From NCBI GenBank assembly GCA_002869845.2, contig NEWS02000004.1, forward strand, positions 440,210-472,329: DNA of 32,120 bases, given 5' to 3'. Below are positions 16,568 to 25,128 of this stretch, one piece after another. The notes beneath the pieces were generated by a model. That model saw only the letters and a program-made list of their open reading frames with translations. It did no database searches and was not told the origin of the DNA. The stretch's first letter is position 1. Each line of letters starts with the position of its first letter. This DNA is from Nitrospira sp. CG24B. Lineage in GTDB: Bacteria > Nitrospirota > Nitrospiria > Nitrospirales > Nitrospiraceae. A program made the translations under genes and the position numbers.

Positions 16568-16970
16568 TTGAAGCAGCTCTCAGCCCGTTGCTTTCCGTTA
16601 CATTCTATCTCGTACAACTGTGGTTACCTGTGATGCGTTGTGCCTTTCCCACGTGCCTGATGTCGCCACGTTAACGAGCGTGCCGACGAACTCAAGAACA
16701 CGGCGGTCCATGGGTGTGTGGACGGGAACTCCCTATGCGCATGTGATGATTCCCGTTGAGAGGTACCTGTCACCCTAGCAAAGCGCCAGGATGGGAGGCG
16801 GGAAAACATCTGTCGTGAAGGAATGGCTGTCAGATTGAAAGATGGGATCTACTGCGGAGCGTACCATGTCACGCCAAGCACGTGTACCGTGGATTCTGGA
16901 TGGCAATAGGGCGTGGGAATGAAGATGACGAGCGATATTCATCCGCCGGCGAAACTGCGATAGTGCGATG
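16568..16970. other. Intergenic region, nothing recognised
   Basis: About 400 bases between the terminator and the tRNA gene. Short open frames exist but none has a plausible ribosome binding site or protein-like composition. No promoter, RNA or repeat could be supported. Confidence 0.5.
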
Positions 16971-17046
16971 TGGAGCTGGCGAGAGGAATCGAACCTCCAA
17001 CCTGCGGTTTACAAAACCGCTGCTCTGCCGATTGAGCTACGCCAGC
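16971..17046 (-). tRNA. tRNA-Thr (anticodon UGU)
   Basis: The minus strand folds as a full cloverleaf: acceptor GCTGGCG/CGCCAGC, D-arm GCTC...GAGC and anticodon stem GCGGT/ACCGC with loop TTTGTAA giving anticodon TGT. The T-arm is GGAGG-TTCGATT-CCTCT. The discriminator is T and CCA is encoded (16973-16971). Confidence 0.95.
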
Positions 17047-17079
17047 CCGCTTACGAGGTGAGTCCACACGTCGCATCGC

Positions 17080-17109
17080 ACAGTACCAACAGGCCGGAGA
17101 ACCTGTCAA
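17080..17109 (-). promoter_or_regulatory. Sigma-70 promoter of tRNA-Thr
   Basis: On the minus strand TTGACA (17109-17104), 18 bases, TACTGT (17085-17080), about 35 bases before the mature tRNA 5' end. Confidence 0.6.
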
Positions 17110-17153
17110 GAAATCTCCCACCCGTCAGATCGCAGCCAAGTAACTGATATAAC

Positions 17154-17182
17154 TTGCATTAGATACCACGGGTCATTATTCT
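17154..17182 (+). promoter_or_regulatory. Weak promoter candidate for the FleQ-like regulator
   Basis: TTGCAT, 17 bases, TATTCT, about 40 bases before the start codon. The spacing is correct but the matches are partial. No sigma-54 element was found here. Confidence 0.3.
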
Positions 17183-17221
17183 AACCCCGCATCGCAGTTC
17201 GTATTCCAAATGGTATCACCT

Positions 17222-18673
17222 ATGAGTCAAGCCCACGTGCTCGTTGTCGATGACGACCCTGCCGTCCGGGATGTTCTGCAGGAAGTCCTGAGGCAGGAGG
17301 AGTATAGCGTCTCTACAGCCGAGGACGGTGCGGCGGCAATTCAGGCTGTGAAGGACTCGGTGATTCACATCGTGATCACTGATTTTCAGCTGCCCGATAT
17401 CGATGGACTTGAGATCATCGATCGCCTGGCGAAGCTCGACGCGAAGATCATTCCCATCATGATGACCGGATTCGGTACGATTGAAACCGCGGTACGGGCC
17501 ATGAAGTCTGGCGCATTTGACTTCATTACCAAACCGTTTGATCTTGAAACCGTGGCCGTGGTGGTTCGGAAGGCGGCAGAGTTCCTTCGGCTTCGGCAAG
17601 AAAACCATCTCTTGCGGAAGGCCGTACGCGATCAATATCGACTTGAACACCTGGTGGGTGCCAGCGAGCCGATCCAACACGTGATGGAGTTTGTCCACAA
17701 AGTTGCCGACAGCGATAGTACGGTCATGATTCAAGGCGAAAGCGGTACTGGCAAGGAGTTGGTGGCGCGGATGCTCCACTTCAATAGTCTTCGCAAGGAT
17801 CGTCCGTTGGTCCCGGTGAACTGTGGCGCGATTCCGGAAAATCTGTTGGAGTCGGAACTCTTCGGGCACGAAAAAGGCGCGTTTACGGGAGCTACGCACT
17901 CACGAATGGGGCGTTTTGAACTGGCAAATGGAGGGACCATCTTCCTCGATGAAATCGGCGAAATGAGCCTGCCATTACAAGTCAAAATTCTTCGAGTGTT
18001 GCAAGAACGGGAATTCGAACGCGTCGGCGGAAATCGGACGATTCATGTGGATGTACGGATCATTGCCGCGACGAACCAGGATTTGGAAACGCTGGTAGAG
18101 GAAAAGCGATTTCGCAAAGATCTGTTCTATCGGCTTAATGTGATCCCCATCGTGATTCCTCCGCTACGAGAACGGCGGAGCGATATTCCGCTTCTTATCG
18201 ACCATTTCCTGACTCGCTTCAATCAGAGTAAGCACACTCAGGTGTCAGGCCTTGCCCCCGATGTGCTTCACATGTTGACCGAGTACGACTGGCCTGGCAA
18301 CATTCGGGAGTTAGAGAACATGATCGAGCGATTGGTCGTGCTGAAGAAGCACGGTGTCCTTTCCGTTGGAGATGTACCGGAGAAAATCTGTCGGAGGCCA
18401 TTGGCCCCCGAGCTCAAGGAGCAGTTCATCCGGTTCAGTGAGGACGGCATCAATCTTTCCAGAGAGGTTGAACAGTATGAAAAACATCTCATCATGGAAG
18501 CCCTGCGGAAAGCTAACGGCGTCACCTCGCGGGCAGCGCAGTTGCTCCACTTGAACCGGACGACGTTGGTTGAAAAGCTGAAACGTAAGGGGGTGGATCC
18601 ACGATCTCAATTGGAAACCCTCCCGCTCTGGCCACGCTCTTCCAGTCAAAAGATTGACGACCTATCGACCTAG
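17222..18673 (+). CDS. Sigma-54 response regulator, FleQ/FlrA-like
   Basis: 483 residues. The receiver domain is complete: VVDDD at 8-12, phosphoacceptor D54 (IVITDFQLPD), Thr in MMTGFG and Lys in ITKPFD. The AAA+ domain has Walker A GESGTGKE, the intact sigma-54 loop GAFTGA and Walker B GGTIFLDEIGEMS. The C-terminal helix-turn-helix reads RAAQLLHLNRTTLVEKLKRKG, very like the RTTLVEK recognition helix of FleQ/FlrA, master activators of flagellar genes. Gammaproteobacterial FleQ has a degenerate receiver; this one looks phosphorylatable. ATG 17222 (MSQAHVLVVDD) fits the family, and ATG 17210 is an in-frame alternative; neither has a good Shine-Dalgarno. It stands just upstream of the flagellar regulatory genes, supporting a flagellar role. 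Confidence 0.85.
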   Translation: MSQAHVLVVDDDPAVRDVLQEVLRQEEYSVSTAEDGAAAIQAVKDSVIHIVITDFQLPDIDGLEIIDRLAKLDAKIIPIMMTGFGTIETAVRAMKSGAFDFITKPFDLETVAVVVRKAAEFLRLRQENHLLRKAVRDQYRLEHLVGASEPIQHVMEFVHKVADSDSTVMIQGESGTGKELVARMLHFNSLRKDRPLVPVNCGAIPENLLESELFGHEKGAFTGATHSRMGRFELANGGTIFLDEIGEMSLPLQVKILRVLQEREFERVGGNRTIHVDVRIIAATNQDLETLVEEKRFRKDLFYRLNVIPIVIPPLRERRSDIPLLIDHFLTRFNQSKHTQVSGLAPDVLHMLTEYDWPGNIRELENMIERLVVLKKHGVLSVGDVPEKICRRPLAPELKEQFIRFSEDGINLSREVEQYEKHLIMEALRKANGVTSRAAQLLHLNRTTLVEKLKRKGVDPRSQLETLPLWPRSSSQKIDDLST

Positions 18674-18761
18674 CCGATGCCAATCCTGACGCGATCTATC
18701 CAAGTTCTCAATTTGCCTCGATAACTCATCTGATTTCCTGAGAGTTTTCGACCTGTCTCCA

Positions 18762-18784
18762 GGGCATGAGCTTTGCTGATGCCC
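18762..18784 (+). repeat. Inverted repeat just before the TPR gene start
   Basis: GGGCAT, 11 bases, ATGCCC: a 6-base-pair stem ending seven bases before GTG 18792, where a ribosome binding site would be expected. It could be a translational control hairpin or chance. Confidence 0.3.
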
Positions 18785-18791
18785 TATCGCC

Positions 18792-20972
18792 GTGTATCGA
18801 TACTATTTACGATATTGCCAACTCGTCTTCTCGATTGCTGCTTGGATGGCGTGCTCTTCGCTTGCAATCGGAGAGACCCCCTCGCAGCCTTCTCCTCATT
18901 CCTCGATTGCCGTGCTTCCAGAACGAGCGACCTTGCTACGCAATCCAGGACCGGTTGACGGACTCGTGCAACCTTTGCCTGATGACGGGCCTCGTCAGGA
19001 AGGGCAATCGTCTGGCATTGACGGACTCGCTTGGCAAGAAGGCCAGTCTGCGTACAGGAAGAACGCCTGGCCGGAGGCGCAACGGTTCTTTGGAAAAATC
19101 GTCAAGGAACATCCTGAAAGCCCGCTTGCCCCATCGGCGAAAGCCTTCTTGGTCGAGATCTTGTTGCGGGATGAGGTCTCGGGGAAAACCCGATCCGAGG
19201 CTATTCAGGAGTACAAAACACTCCTGAGGGATCATCCGCAATCGCCGAATGCCCGGAGGGCGGAATGGCGGATCGCGGATTTGTATTACAAGCAAGGCGC
19301 GCTCCAAGAGGCGCAAGCGTTTTACGAGAATGCGATGGCCCATTCCGTCAATCTTCCCTTCGATAGTAATCGGGCGTTGCTGGGTCTTGGGTATACGTTC
19401 ATGGCCATGGGGAAATGGAGTGATGCCGAGCATGCATTTGCCAACGTGCGAAAGCGAAGTGAGGACGAGCAGTTGCTCCAAGGAGCGACGTTGGGATTGG
19501 CCCATGCGCTGTTCAGAGAGCAACGATTTTCTGAAGCGCAGCCGATCTATAACCTCAGTTATCAACGATGGCCGCATCTCCTACGGGGCGACCCGTTGTC
19601 GCTTCAGCGGTATGCCGTCACGCAGGTGAAGCTGCACCAGGAGGTCTCTGCTCGAGAACTCATGCTGCTCTTTTACAACCTCTATCCCAGACATGAGTAT
19701 GCGCCTGCGGCCCTGCTGCACGTGGCTGAGGGCTTGCGGGCAGGTGCCAAGCCAATGCTTGCCGAGTTCGTCTATGCGCTGATTCCTTCCCTGTATCCGT
19801 ACAGCGCATTGAGTACGACGGCCAAACTTCGGCTGGCTGCACTCCGCGCGGAGACCATGTTGCCGGCTGGAAGCAATTCGCTCGGGCTCACAGTCAGCGC
19901 CATGATCCACAGCGTGCCGATTCCGGACCAGACTGATGCCTCCTACCGATCGCTGTTGGAAGAGATTGCAACTCGAGAGGTGAGCAATCCAATGGGCAGC
20001 GAGGCCCGGTATTACCTTAGCAGGGGATATGAAAGCGCAGGCGACATGAATCGCGCGCTTCAAACCTACAAGGAGATTACCCTTCGAGCGACCAATAAGA
20101 ACGACCTATGGGCTATCAAATCCGCAGAGCGCCTGTCTGTTCTTCTGACACCCTGGATCGAAGCGGCGATCGCATCGCGCGACGATCTGACCGTTGTCAG
20201 TCTATTTCACAGGCAGGGAGCAATGGCCGAACAGCGTTATGCGCGTTCCCCTGTGTTGTTGAACATCGCGGAATCTCATCGGCGTCTTGGATTTTCGCCG
20301 GAAGCCGTGCGGCTGTACCAGCAGGTTCTTAAATCGTCCAACGATTCGGCGGCGCTCGAAGCAGCTTTGATCGGCCTTGGAGGGATCTACCTGGATCAAC
20401 GAGATCCTGAGGCCGCGAGAAAAGTGCTGGAGCGATACCGGTTTCAGTTCCCTATCGGTACATACGAAACGAAGGTGCGACATCTTCTGATTGAGGCCAT
20501 GAGGCAGCAGCGGGATCTGCAAGGGCTTCTCCATCTGTGCCGGATGTGGTTGTTGCGCCACCCGGTTCATCCTGAACGACCAGCGATGTATGTGGAGTTA
20601 GCCAAGACGCTGGGAGAACTGGATAAGCTGGATGAGTCTGCCCTGGCCTATGAAGAGGCCTTCAAGGCCGGCGCGGTGCAAGCGTCCAATACGCTTGTTT
20701 CCTATGCTGATACGTTATCTCGATTGAATCGACATGAGCGGGCTATTACAGCCTATCAATTAGTGGTGGCCAAGAAACCAAACGTGTCTCACGCTGATTG
20801 GGCGCGACTACAAACAGCCAACCACTGGACGGCATTGAAGCAATACGATCGCGCCACCGTGGCGCTGGCCGAGCTTGATGTCACGGGCGATCCAATACTC
20901 AATCGACTTTCAGCGTCTCTTAAAACAAGTTTGCGAGCGGTCAGTCATTCGGGGAAGCGGGAGGGGCTATGA
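18792..20972 (+). CDS. Large exported TPR-repeat protein
   Basis: 726 residues from GTG 18792; an in-frame stop at 18777 rules out a longer form, and there is no clear ribosome binding site. The N-terminus (YLRYCQLVFSIAAWMACSSLAIGE) looks like a signal sequence. The rest is a solenoid of helix pairs with TPR signatures: AYRKNAWPEAQRFFGKIVKEHPES, YYKQGALQEAQAFYENAM, AMGKWSDAEHAFANV, RRLGFSPEAVRLYQQVL, LDKLDESALAYEEAFKAG and RLNRHERAITAYQLVV. Such proteins scaffold complexes, here probably in the periplasm. It overlaps the next kinase gene as ATGA and so forms an operon with the flagellar two-component pair. A link to motility is inferred from context only. I do not know a named homologue. Confidence 0.8.
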   Translation: MYRYYLRYCQLVFSIAAWMACSSLAIGETPSQPSPHSSIAVLPERATLLRNPGPVDGLVQPLPDDGPRQEGQSSGIDGLAWQEGQSAYRKNAWPEAQRFFGKIVKEHPESPLAPSAKAFLVEILLRDEVSGKTRSEAIQEYKTLLRDHPQSPNARRAEWRIADLYYKQGALQEAQAFYENAMAHSVNLPFDSNRALLGLGYTFMAMGKWSDAEHAFANVRKRSEDEQLLQGATLGLAHALFREQRFSEAQPIYNLSYQRWPHLLRGDPLSLQRYAVTQVKLHQEVSARELMLLFYNLYPRHEYAPAALLHVAEGLRAGAKPMLAEFVYALIPSLYPYSALSTTAKLRLAALRAETMLPAGSNSLGLTVSAMIHSVPIPDQTDASYRSLLEEIATREVSNPMGSEARYYLSRGYESAGDMNRALQTYKEITLRATNKNDLWAIKSAERLSVLLTPWIEAAIASRDDLTVVSLFHRQGAMAEQRYARSPVLLNIAESHRRLGFSPEAVRLYQQVLKSSNDSAALEAALIGLGGIYLDQRDPEAARKVLERYRFQFPIGTYETKVRHLLIEAMRQQRDLQGLLHLCRMWLLRHPVHPERPAMYVELAKTLGELDKLDESALAYEEAFKAGAVQASNTLVSYADTLSRLNRHERAITAYQLVVAKKPNVSHADWARLQTANHWTALKQYDRATVALAELDVTGDPILNRLSASLKTSLRAVSHSGKREGL

Positions 20973-22270
20973 TGAGTGCTATGACCAGACATCCGGAAGA
21001 ACGGGAATTGCTGCAAGCCGCCTTCAGAAGCTTTGATGAGGCGGCTCACACGTTGCAGCAGTCATACAGTGCGTTGACGACACGTGTGGAGCAGATGGAT
21101 CTGGAGTTGGCACAGAGCAACGAGGCGCTCCGCCGTCAGCTGTGTGAGAACGAGGCCATGCGGGTCCATCTGGACGGAATTCTTGAGTCCTTGTCTATGG
21201 GGGTGTTGGTGATGGACGACTGCGAAATGATCACTCGCAGCAATCGCGCCGCCGAGGCGTTACTTGGCGTCACAGATGATGAACTGCGGAACCATCGTGC
21301 GTCCGAGATATTGGCTGGTCTTGGTCTTGACGTGTGTGATCAGCCTCAACGCATCGGTCAGGCCGTCGTCTCCATTAGCCAGGTTCCACTACACAACAAT
21401 TCCGGAGAGCATTCCGGACACCTTATCCTGTTTCAGGACATCACGCGTATTTATCAACTCGAAGAACAGTTGCAGCGCAAGGAACGGCTGGCAGCCATGG
21501 GGGAGCTGATCGGTCGGATCGCCCACGAGATCAGAAATCCATTGGGCAGCGTCGAGCTTTTCGCGTCCATGCTGCAGCGAGATCTCGGCGAGCAGTCGTC
21601 CGGCAAACGCTACGCGCAACAAATCTCGCAGGCCGTCCAGTCGATGGATCGTTTACTGACCAATCTTTTGCTGTATACGCGGCCGGTTCACTTGGCGCGA
21701 GGCTGGCACTTGGCCGAATCGTTGATCGACGAATCAATCAAGTTGGCGGCTCATGCGATTACCAAAGTGCCGGTGGAAATCCGAGTGGACATCAGTCAAG
21801 ACATTCATTCGATGTGGTGTCATGACGGACAGTTGAAACAAGTGCTCGTGAATCTAGTCGTGAATGCAGTTCAGGCAATGCCGGATGGAGGGGTTCTGGC
21901 AATCAGTCTTTCCCAGGAACCGCCGCAAACACTTGGTATACCCGCTGTTCGACTGACCGTCGGGGACTCCGGCATTGGCATCGCTCCGGCCCATCTGTCG
22001 CGCATATTCGATCCGTTCTTCTCGACGAAGGATGCGGGGACCGGCCTTGGTCTGGCGATTGTCTATTCCATAGTCGACGCGCACCAGGGACGGATCGATG
22101 TCGACAGTACAGTCGGGCAGGGCACCGCATGCTCCATTATTCTGCCTCATCCAGCAATCGGTGGAGATCCCCATGCAGTGCAGACTCCAACTCGGAACGA
22201 GCTGGAAGCGAGTCAATCCTACCCTGGTGAGCACACTATGGCGTTAGTGGAGGAGTGGTCTCATGAATGA
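20969..22270 (+). CDS. flrB: PAS-domain histidine kinase, FlrB/FleS-like
   Basis: 433 residues, no membrane segment, so cytosolic. The N-terminal coiled coil (about 10-70) leads to a PAS domain (about 70-160, ILESLSMGVLVMDD...LFQDITRI). The H-box RIAHEIRNPLGS has His186. The ATPase domain has an N-box (VLVNLVVNAVQAMPDGG), G1 DSGIGIA, F-box DPFFSTK and G2 GTGLGLAIV. This is the layout of NtrB-type kinases FlrB/FleS, which phosphorylate FlrC/FleR to turn on middle flagellar genes. The gene overlaps the TPR gene by 4 bases and the next regulator by 8. GGGAGGGG precedes the ATG pair at 20969. The assignment rests on its paired regulator and position before flgB. Confidence 0.88.
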   Translation: MMSAMTRHPEERELLQAAFRSFDEAAHTLQQSYSALTTRVEQMDLELAQSNEALRRQLCENEAMRVHLDGILESLSMGVLVMDDCEMITRSNRAAEALLGVTDDELRNHRASEILAGLGLDVCDQPQRIGQAVVSISQVPLHNNSGEHSGHLILFQDITRIYQLEEQLQRKERLAAMGELIGRIAHEIRNPLGSVELFASMLQRDLGEQSSGKRYAQQISQAVQSMDRLLTNLLLYTRPVHLARGWHLAESLIDESIKLAAHAITKVPVEIRVDISQDIHSMWCHDGQLKQVLVNLVVNAVQAMPDGGVLAISLSQEPPQTLGIPAVRLTVGDSGIGIAPAHLSRIFDPFFSTKDAGTGLGLAIVYSIVDAHQGRIDVDSTVGQGTACSIILPHPAIGGDPHAVQTPTRNELEASQSYPGEHTMALVEEWSHE

Positions 22271-23678
22271 CCGCGAGAAGAGTAGTCCTCTTTCTGACTA
22301 TGGCGACGAGAGCGAGCGTATTCTCATCGTCGATGACGACCCATCGATGCGAACGGCACTGATGGAGACCGTCAAGCGACTTGGCTATTCCGTGCAAGGG
22401 GCAGTCGATGGAATGGATGCCATCGAACGGATCCCTCATTTTCGTCCATGGATGGTGCTGACCGATCTCAGGATGCCGCGTCTGAATGGGCTCGAATTGA
22501 TCAAGGAAGTCAAGGCGCGCGCTCCTCATGCGACGATCGTTCTGATGACGGCGTATGGGGCCATAGAGACCGCCGTCGAGGCCATGAAGTTGGGCGCCAG
22601 TGAGTATCTCTTAAAACCATTCTCCATGGACTTGCTGGAGCGAGTCATCGTGAATCTCAAGTCGGGACGAGACGTAGGGAGCATCACGGGTCACCCCTCT
22701 CACCCAACGGAAAACCGGGCTCTGCTAAGCCAGGACCCAGGCATGATCAGGCTCTTAAGCACGATCGAAGGGGTCGCGTCGAGTCAGGCCACTGTCTTGA
22801 TCCAAGGAGAGAGCGGCACCGGAAAAGAGTTGTTAGCCCGGTTTATCCATAATCGGAGCCCGCGGGCGCATCGGCCATTCATCGCGGTGAATTGTGCGGC
22901 GTTACCGGATGGACTGCTCGAGAGTGAGCTCTTTGGCCACGAACGTGGTGCGTTCACCGGGGCGTTAATCAAAAAGATCGGCAAGTTTGAGATGGCGCAT
23001 ATGGGCACATTGCTTCTGGACGAAATCAGTGAAATGAACCTGAGTTTGCAGGCCAAGTTACTGCGTGTATTACAGGAGCGCGAAGTCGATCGGATCGGGG
23101 GGCGCGACCCTGTGTCAGTCAATATACGGGTGATCGCGACGACCAATCGAGCGCTCTATCGGGAAGTCGAGCAAGGGCGTTTTCGAGAGGATCTCTACTA
23201 TCGTCTGAACGTCTTTCCGGTCACCGTTCCACCGCTACGTGAACGCACGATCGATATTCCATTGCTCGCGCGCCATTTTGTGAGCCAGTCGGCCACGAGG
23301 AACGGTCTCATGCCACCGACGCTGTCTGATAGTGCGTGCACGCATTTGCAACGGTTGGGATGGAAGGGAAATGTCCGTGAATTAGAGAATGTCATGGAAC
23401 GGGCGGTATTGCTGGCGGGGCCTGGCCCTATCCTTCCCGAACACTGTCCGCCTGAACAGAACGGAGAACAACCGGTTCTGTCTTTCCATCCGCAACAACC
23501 GGCCAACGGATCTTTGTGGGAAATGGAGCGAGAGCTAATTTTTAAGACATTGGCACGAGTGAAGGAAAATCGTACGCATGCGGCGAAAGAGTTGGGAATC
23601 AGCATTCGTACGTTACGAAATAAGCTGCGAGAGTATCGAGAAGGTGAGCGACCCTGTTCGATCACCGGAGGACTTTAA
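22263..23678 (+). CDS. flrC: NtrC-type response regulator, FlrC/FleR-like
   Basis: 471 residues. The receiver has VDDD at 23-26, phosphoacceptor D68 (MVLTDLRMP), Thr in LMTAYG and Lys in LLKPFS. The AAA+ domain has Walker A GESGTGKE, intact GAFTGA and Walker B MGTLLLDEISEMN. The C-terminal Fis-type helix-turn-helix reads TLARVKENRTHAAKELGISIRTLRNKLREY, typical of NtrC/FlrC. FlrC-type proteins activate sigma-54 promoters of hook-basal-body operons. GGAG lies eight bases before ATG 22263, and the gene overlaps the kinase gene. Immediately downstream are inverted repeats and a sigma-54 promoter in front of flgB, the expected target. Confidence 0.9.
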   Translation: MNDREKSSPLSDYGDESERILIVDDDPSMRTALMETVKRLGYSVQGAVDGMDAIERIPHFRPWMVLTDLRMPRLNGLELIKEVKARAPHATIVLMTAYGAIETAVEAMKLGASEYLLKPFSMDLLERVIVNLKSGRDVGSITGHPSHPTENRALLSQDPGMIRLLSTIEGVASSQATVLIQGESGTGKELLARFIHNRSPRAHRPFIAVNCAALPDGLLESELFGHERGAFTGALIKKIGKFEMAHMGTLLLDEISEMNLSLQAKLLRVLQEREVDRIGGRDPVSVNIRVIATTNRALYREVEQGRFREDLYYRLNVFPVTVPPLRERTIDIPLLARHFVSQSATRNGLMPPTLSDSACTHLQRLGWKGNVRELENVMERAVLLAGPGPILPEHCPPEQNGEQPVLSFHPQQPANGSLWEMERELIFKTLARVKENRTHAAKELGISIRTLRNKLREYREGERPCSITGGL

Positions 23679-23681
23679 GAG

Positions 23682-23696
23682 CGGCAAGAATTGCCG
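23682..23696. promoter_or_regulatory. Putative activator site 1 (CGGCAA-N3-TTGCCG)
   Basis: A perfect 6-base inverted repeat starting four bases after the regulator stop codon. It lies about 150 bases upstream of the predicted sigma-54 transcription start of flgB, a usual distance for NtrC-type enhancer sites. Its CGGC/GCCG form recalls the flagellar ftr elements bound by Caulobacter FlbD. Confidence 0.5.
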
Positions 23697-23697
23697 A

Positions 23698-23715
23698 CCG
23701 GCAAGCTTGTGCCGG
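23698..23715. promoter_or_regulatory. Putative activator site 2 (CCGGCA-N6-TGCCGG)
   Basis: A second inverted repeat with the same half-site core GGCA/TGCC, two bases after site 1. Two adjacent sites are common for NtrC-family activators that bind as paired dimers. The arms could also form RNA hairpins at the end of the regulator transcript. Confidence 0.45.
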
Positions 23716-23814
23716 TGGTGGCAAGGGTCACACGGAGGGCCATCGGCGAGGGGAGTGAAAACCAATGGGTATTGCAGGAGGCCCCGCTGCTGGCTATCAC
23801 TCCGGCATTCGGGC

Positions 23815-23830
23815 AGGCATTATGGTTGCA
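23815..23830 (+). promoter_or_regulatory. Sigma-54 (-24/-12) promoter of the flagellar operon
   Basis: AGGCATTATGGTTGCA has GG and GC separated by exactly ten bases and matches the consensus TGGCACG-N4-TTGCA at most positions, including all of TTGCA. Transcription would begin at about 23841, 27 bases before the flgB ATG. Confidence 0.75.
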
Positions 23831-23867
23831 ATGATACCGCGCAGGGGATGGAAAGGAGTCGAAAGGT

Positions 23868-24278
23868 ATGACGATCTTTGACAAAAGTATGCGGCTGTTA
23901 CAGCGGAGTTTGGATCTTCGCAGCGCACGACAGCGTGTGATCACTTCAAATCTAGCCAATGAAGAAACGCCGGGGTATCGCGCGTCCGAATTGACCTTTA
24001 TGGACCAATTGCAGTCGGCCCAGAAGGGGCGCTTGCCGATCGTCATGGCGGCGACTCAGTCTCGACATTTCGGCGTATATGGGCCGCAGGGTGTGCAGGC
24101 GGTGGCGGGAAAGCTCGGTGAAGTTCCGGCCGGCGATCTGCCGCTCGACGCAAACTCTGTCAATCTTGAGCTGGAGATGGCCAAATTGTCCGAGAACGCC
24201 ATGCAGTACAACGCAGCGGCCACGATACTAGCCAAAAAGTTTCACGGATTGCTGAATGCGATACGAGAAGGGAGATAA
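23868..24278 (+). CDS. flgB: Flagellar basal-body rod protein FlgB
   Basis: 136 residues. FlgB is the proximal rod subunit of the flagellar basal body, exported by the flagellar type III system without a cleaved signal. The rod/hook N-terminal motif is plain: QRVITSNLANEETPGYRASELTF at about 24-46. The C-terminal helix (NLELEMAKLSENAMQYNAAATILAKKF) is the usual rod coiled-coil. Length is normal. The ATG at 23868 has AAGGAG about ten bases upstream. It is first gene of the operon, directly behind the sigma-54 element. Confidence 0.97.
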   Translation: MTIFDKSMRLLQRSLDLRSARQRVITSNLANEETPGYRASELTFMDQLQSAQKGRLPIVMAATQSRHFGVYGPQGVQAVAGKLGEVPAGDLPLDANSVNLELEMAKLSENAMQYNAAATILAKKFHGLLNAIREGR

Positions 24279-24341
24279 CGCACAGCCCGCTCGGATGGCC
24301 GACATCGGCAAGCGGTTAACGGTTGATAGAGGAGGTTCATC

Positions 24342-24791
24342 ATGGAAATGTCCGACAGTATGGCGGTATCGGTATCTGGTTTGGACGCCCAACGGCGACG
24401 ACTCAATGTCATTGCGAGCAATCTTGCGAACGCCCAATCAACGAAAACACCGACTGGCGGTCCGTACAAGCGGCGGGATGTCGTCTTTCGCTCAACGGCG
24501 GTTCCAAGCGCATTTCATGGGACTTTTCGACAAATCGCCGTTGGGCCGTCGGCGCATGCGCTCGAAGGTGTCTCCGTCGCTCGAGTGGTGGAAGATTCCA
24601 AACCAGGCCAACTCATCTATGATCCTCATCATCCAGATGCGAATCCCAAAGGGTTCGTGCGTCTTCCTAATGTGAATGTCATGGAAGAAATGGTGAATAT
24701 GATCGGCGCGTCGCGTGCATACGAAGCCAACGTCCAAGCCATCAATGCAACACGTGCCATGTGGAATAAGGCACTGGAAATCGGGAGGTGA
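24342..24791 (+). CDS. flgC: Flagellar basal-body rod protein FlgC
   Basis: 149 residues, proximal rod subunit. The N-terminus has SGLDAQRRRLNVIASNLANAQSTKTPTG, the shared rod motif. The C-terminus has RLPNVNVMEEMVNMIGASRAYEANVQAINAT, a signature of FlgC/FlgG-type proteins. AGGAGG lies six bases before ATG 24342. The gene ends at the start of fliE. Confidence 0.97.
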   Translation: MEMSDSMAVSVSGLDAQRRRLNVIASNLANAQSTKTPTGGPYKRRDVVFRSTAVPSAFHGTFRQIAVGPSAHALEGVSVARVVEDSKPGQLIYDPHHPDANPKGFVRLPNVNVMEEMVNMIGASRAYEANVQAINATRAMWNKALEIGR

Positions 24792-24793
24792 TG

Positions 24794-25096
24794 ATGAATC
24801 AGATTTACGGTCCGACATCAGGTATCGCTCCGATTCCCGATGTGGCCCCAGGTGGGTCCGCCGGAACGTCAGGCGCCTCTGGGTTCATGGATTCGCTCAA
24901 ATCTGCAATCGGAAAGGTCAACGACACGCAAGTGGAAGCCGGACGAGCGGTAGGTGACCTCATGACAGGCGAGACGCAGGACCTTCACCGTACGATGGTC
25001 GCGTTGCAGCAAGCAGACGTGTCGTTCCAATTAATGATGCAGATCCGCAATAAACTGGTCACCGCCTATGAAGAGATTCAACGGATGCAAATGTAA
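24794..25096 (+). CDS. fliE: Flagellar hook-basal body protein FliE
   Basis: 100 residues. FliE joins the MS-ring to the rod. The C-terminal half (MTGETQDLHRTMVALQQADVSFQLMMQIRNKLVTAYEEIQRMQM) matches the conserved FliE end. ATG 24794 is chosen because GGGAGG ends five bases before it; GTG 24788 and ATG 24791 are in frame but sit inside the ribosome binding site. FlgC's stop TGA (24789-24791) lies just upstream, so translation is probably coupled. Confidence 0.95.
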   Translation: MNQIYGPTSGIAPIPDVAPGGSAGTSGASGFMDSLKSAIGKVNDTQVEAGRAVGDLMTGETQDLHRTMVALQQADVSFQLMMQIRNKLVTAYEEIQRMQM

Positions 25097-25128
25097 TCAG
25101 TCAGGCGCGATGAAGGGACGTGACGAAC

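Noticed and set aside
16624..16809. Small minus-strand frame in the gap before the tRNA
   Set aside because: No ribosome binding site, Ser/Arg-rich chance composition, no neighbour relation.
16963..17080. GTGCGATG at 16963-16970 and its reverse complement at 17073-17080 flanking the tRNA-Thr gene, considered as attachment sites
   Set aside because: The repeats are inverted rather than direct, only eight bases long, and no integrase or island genes are present.
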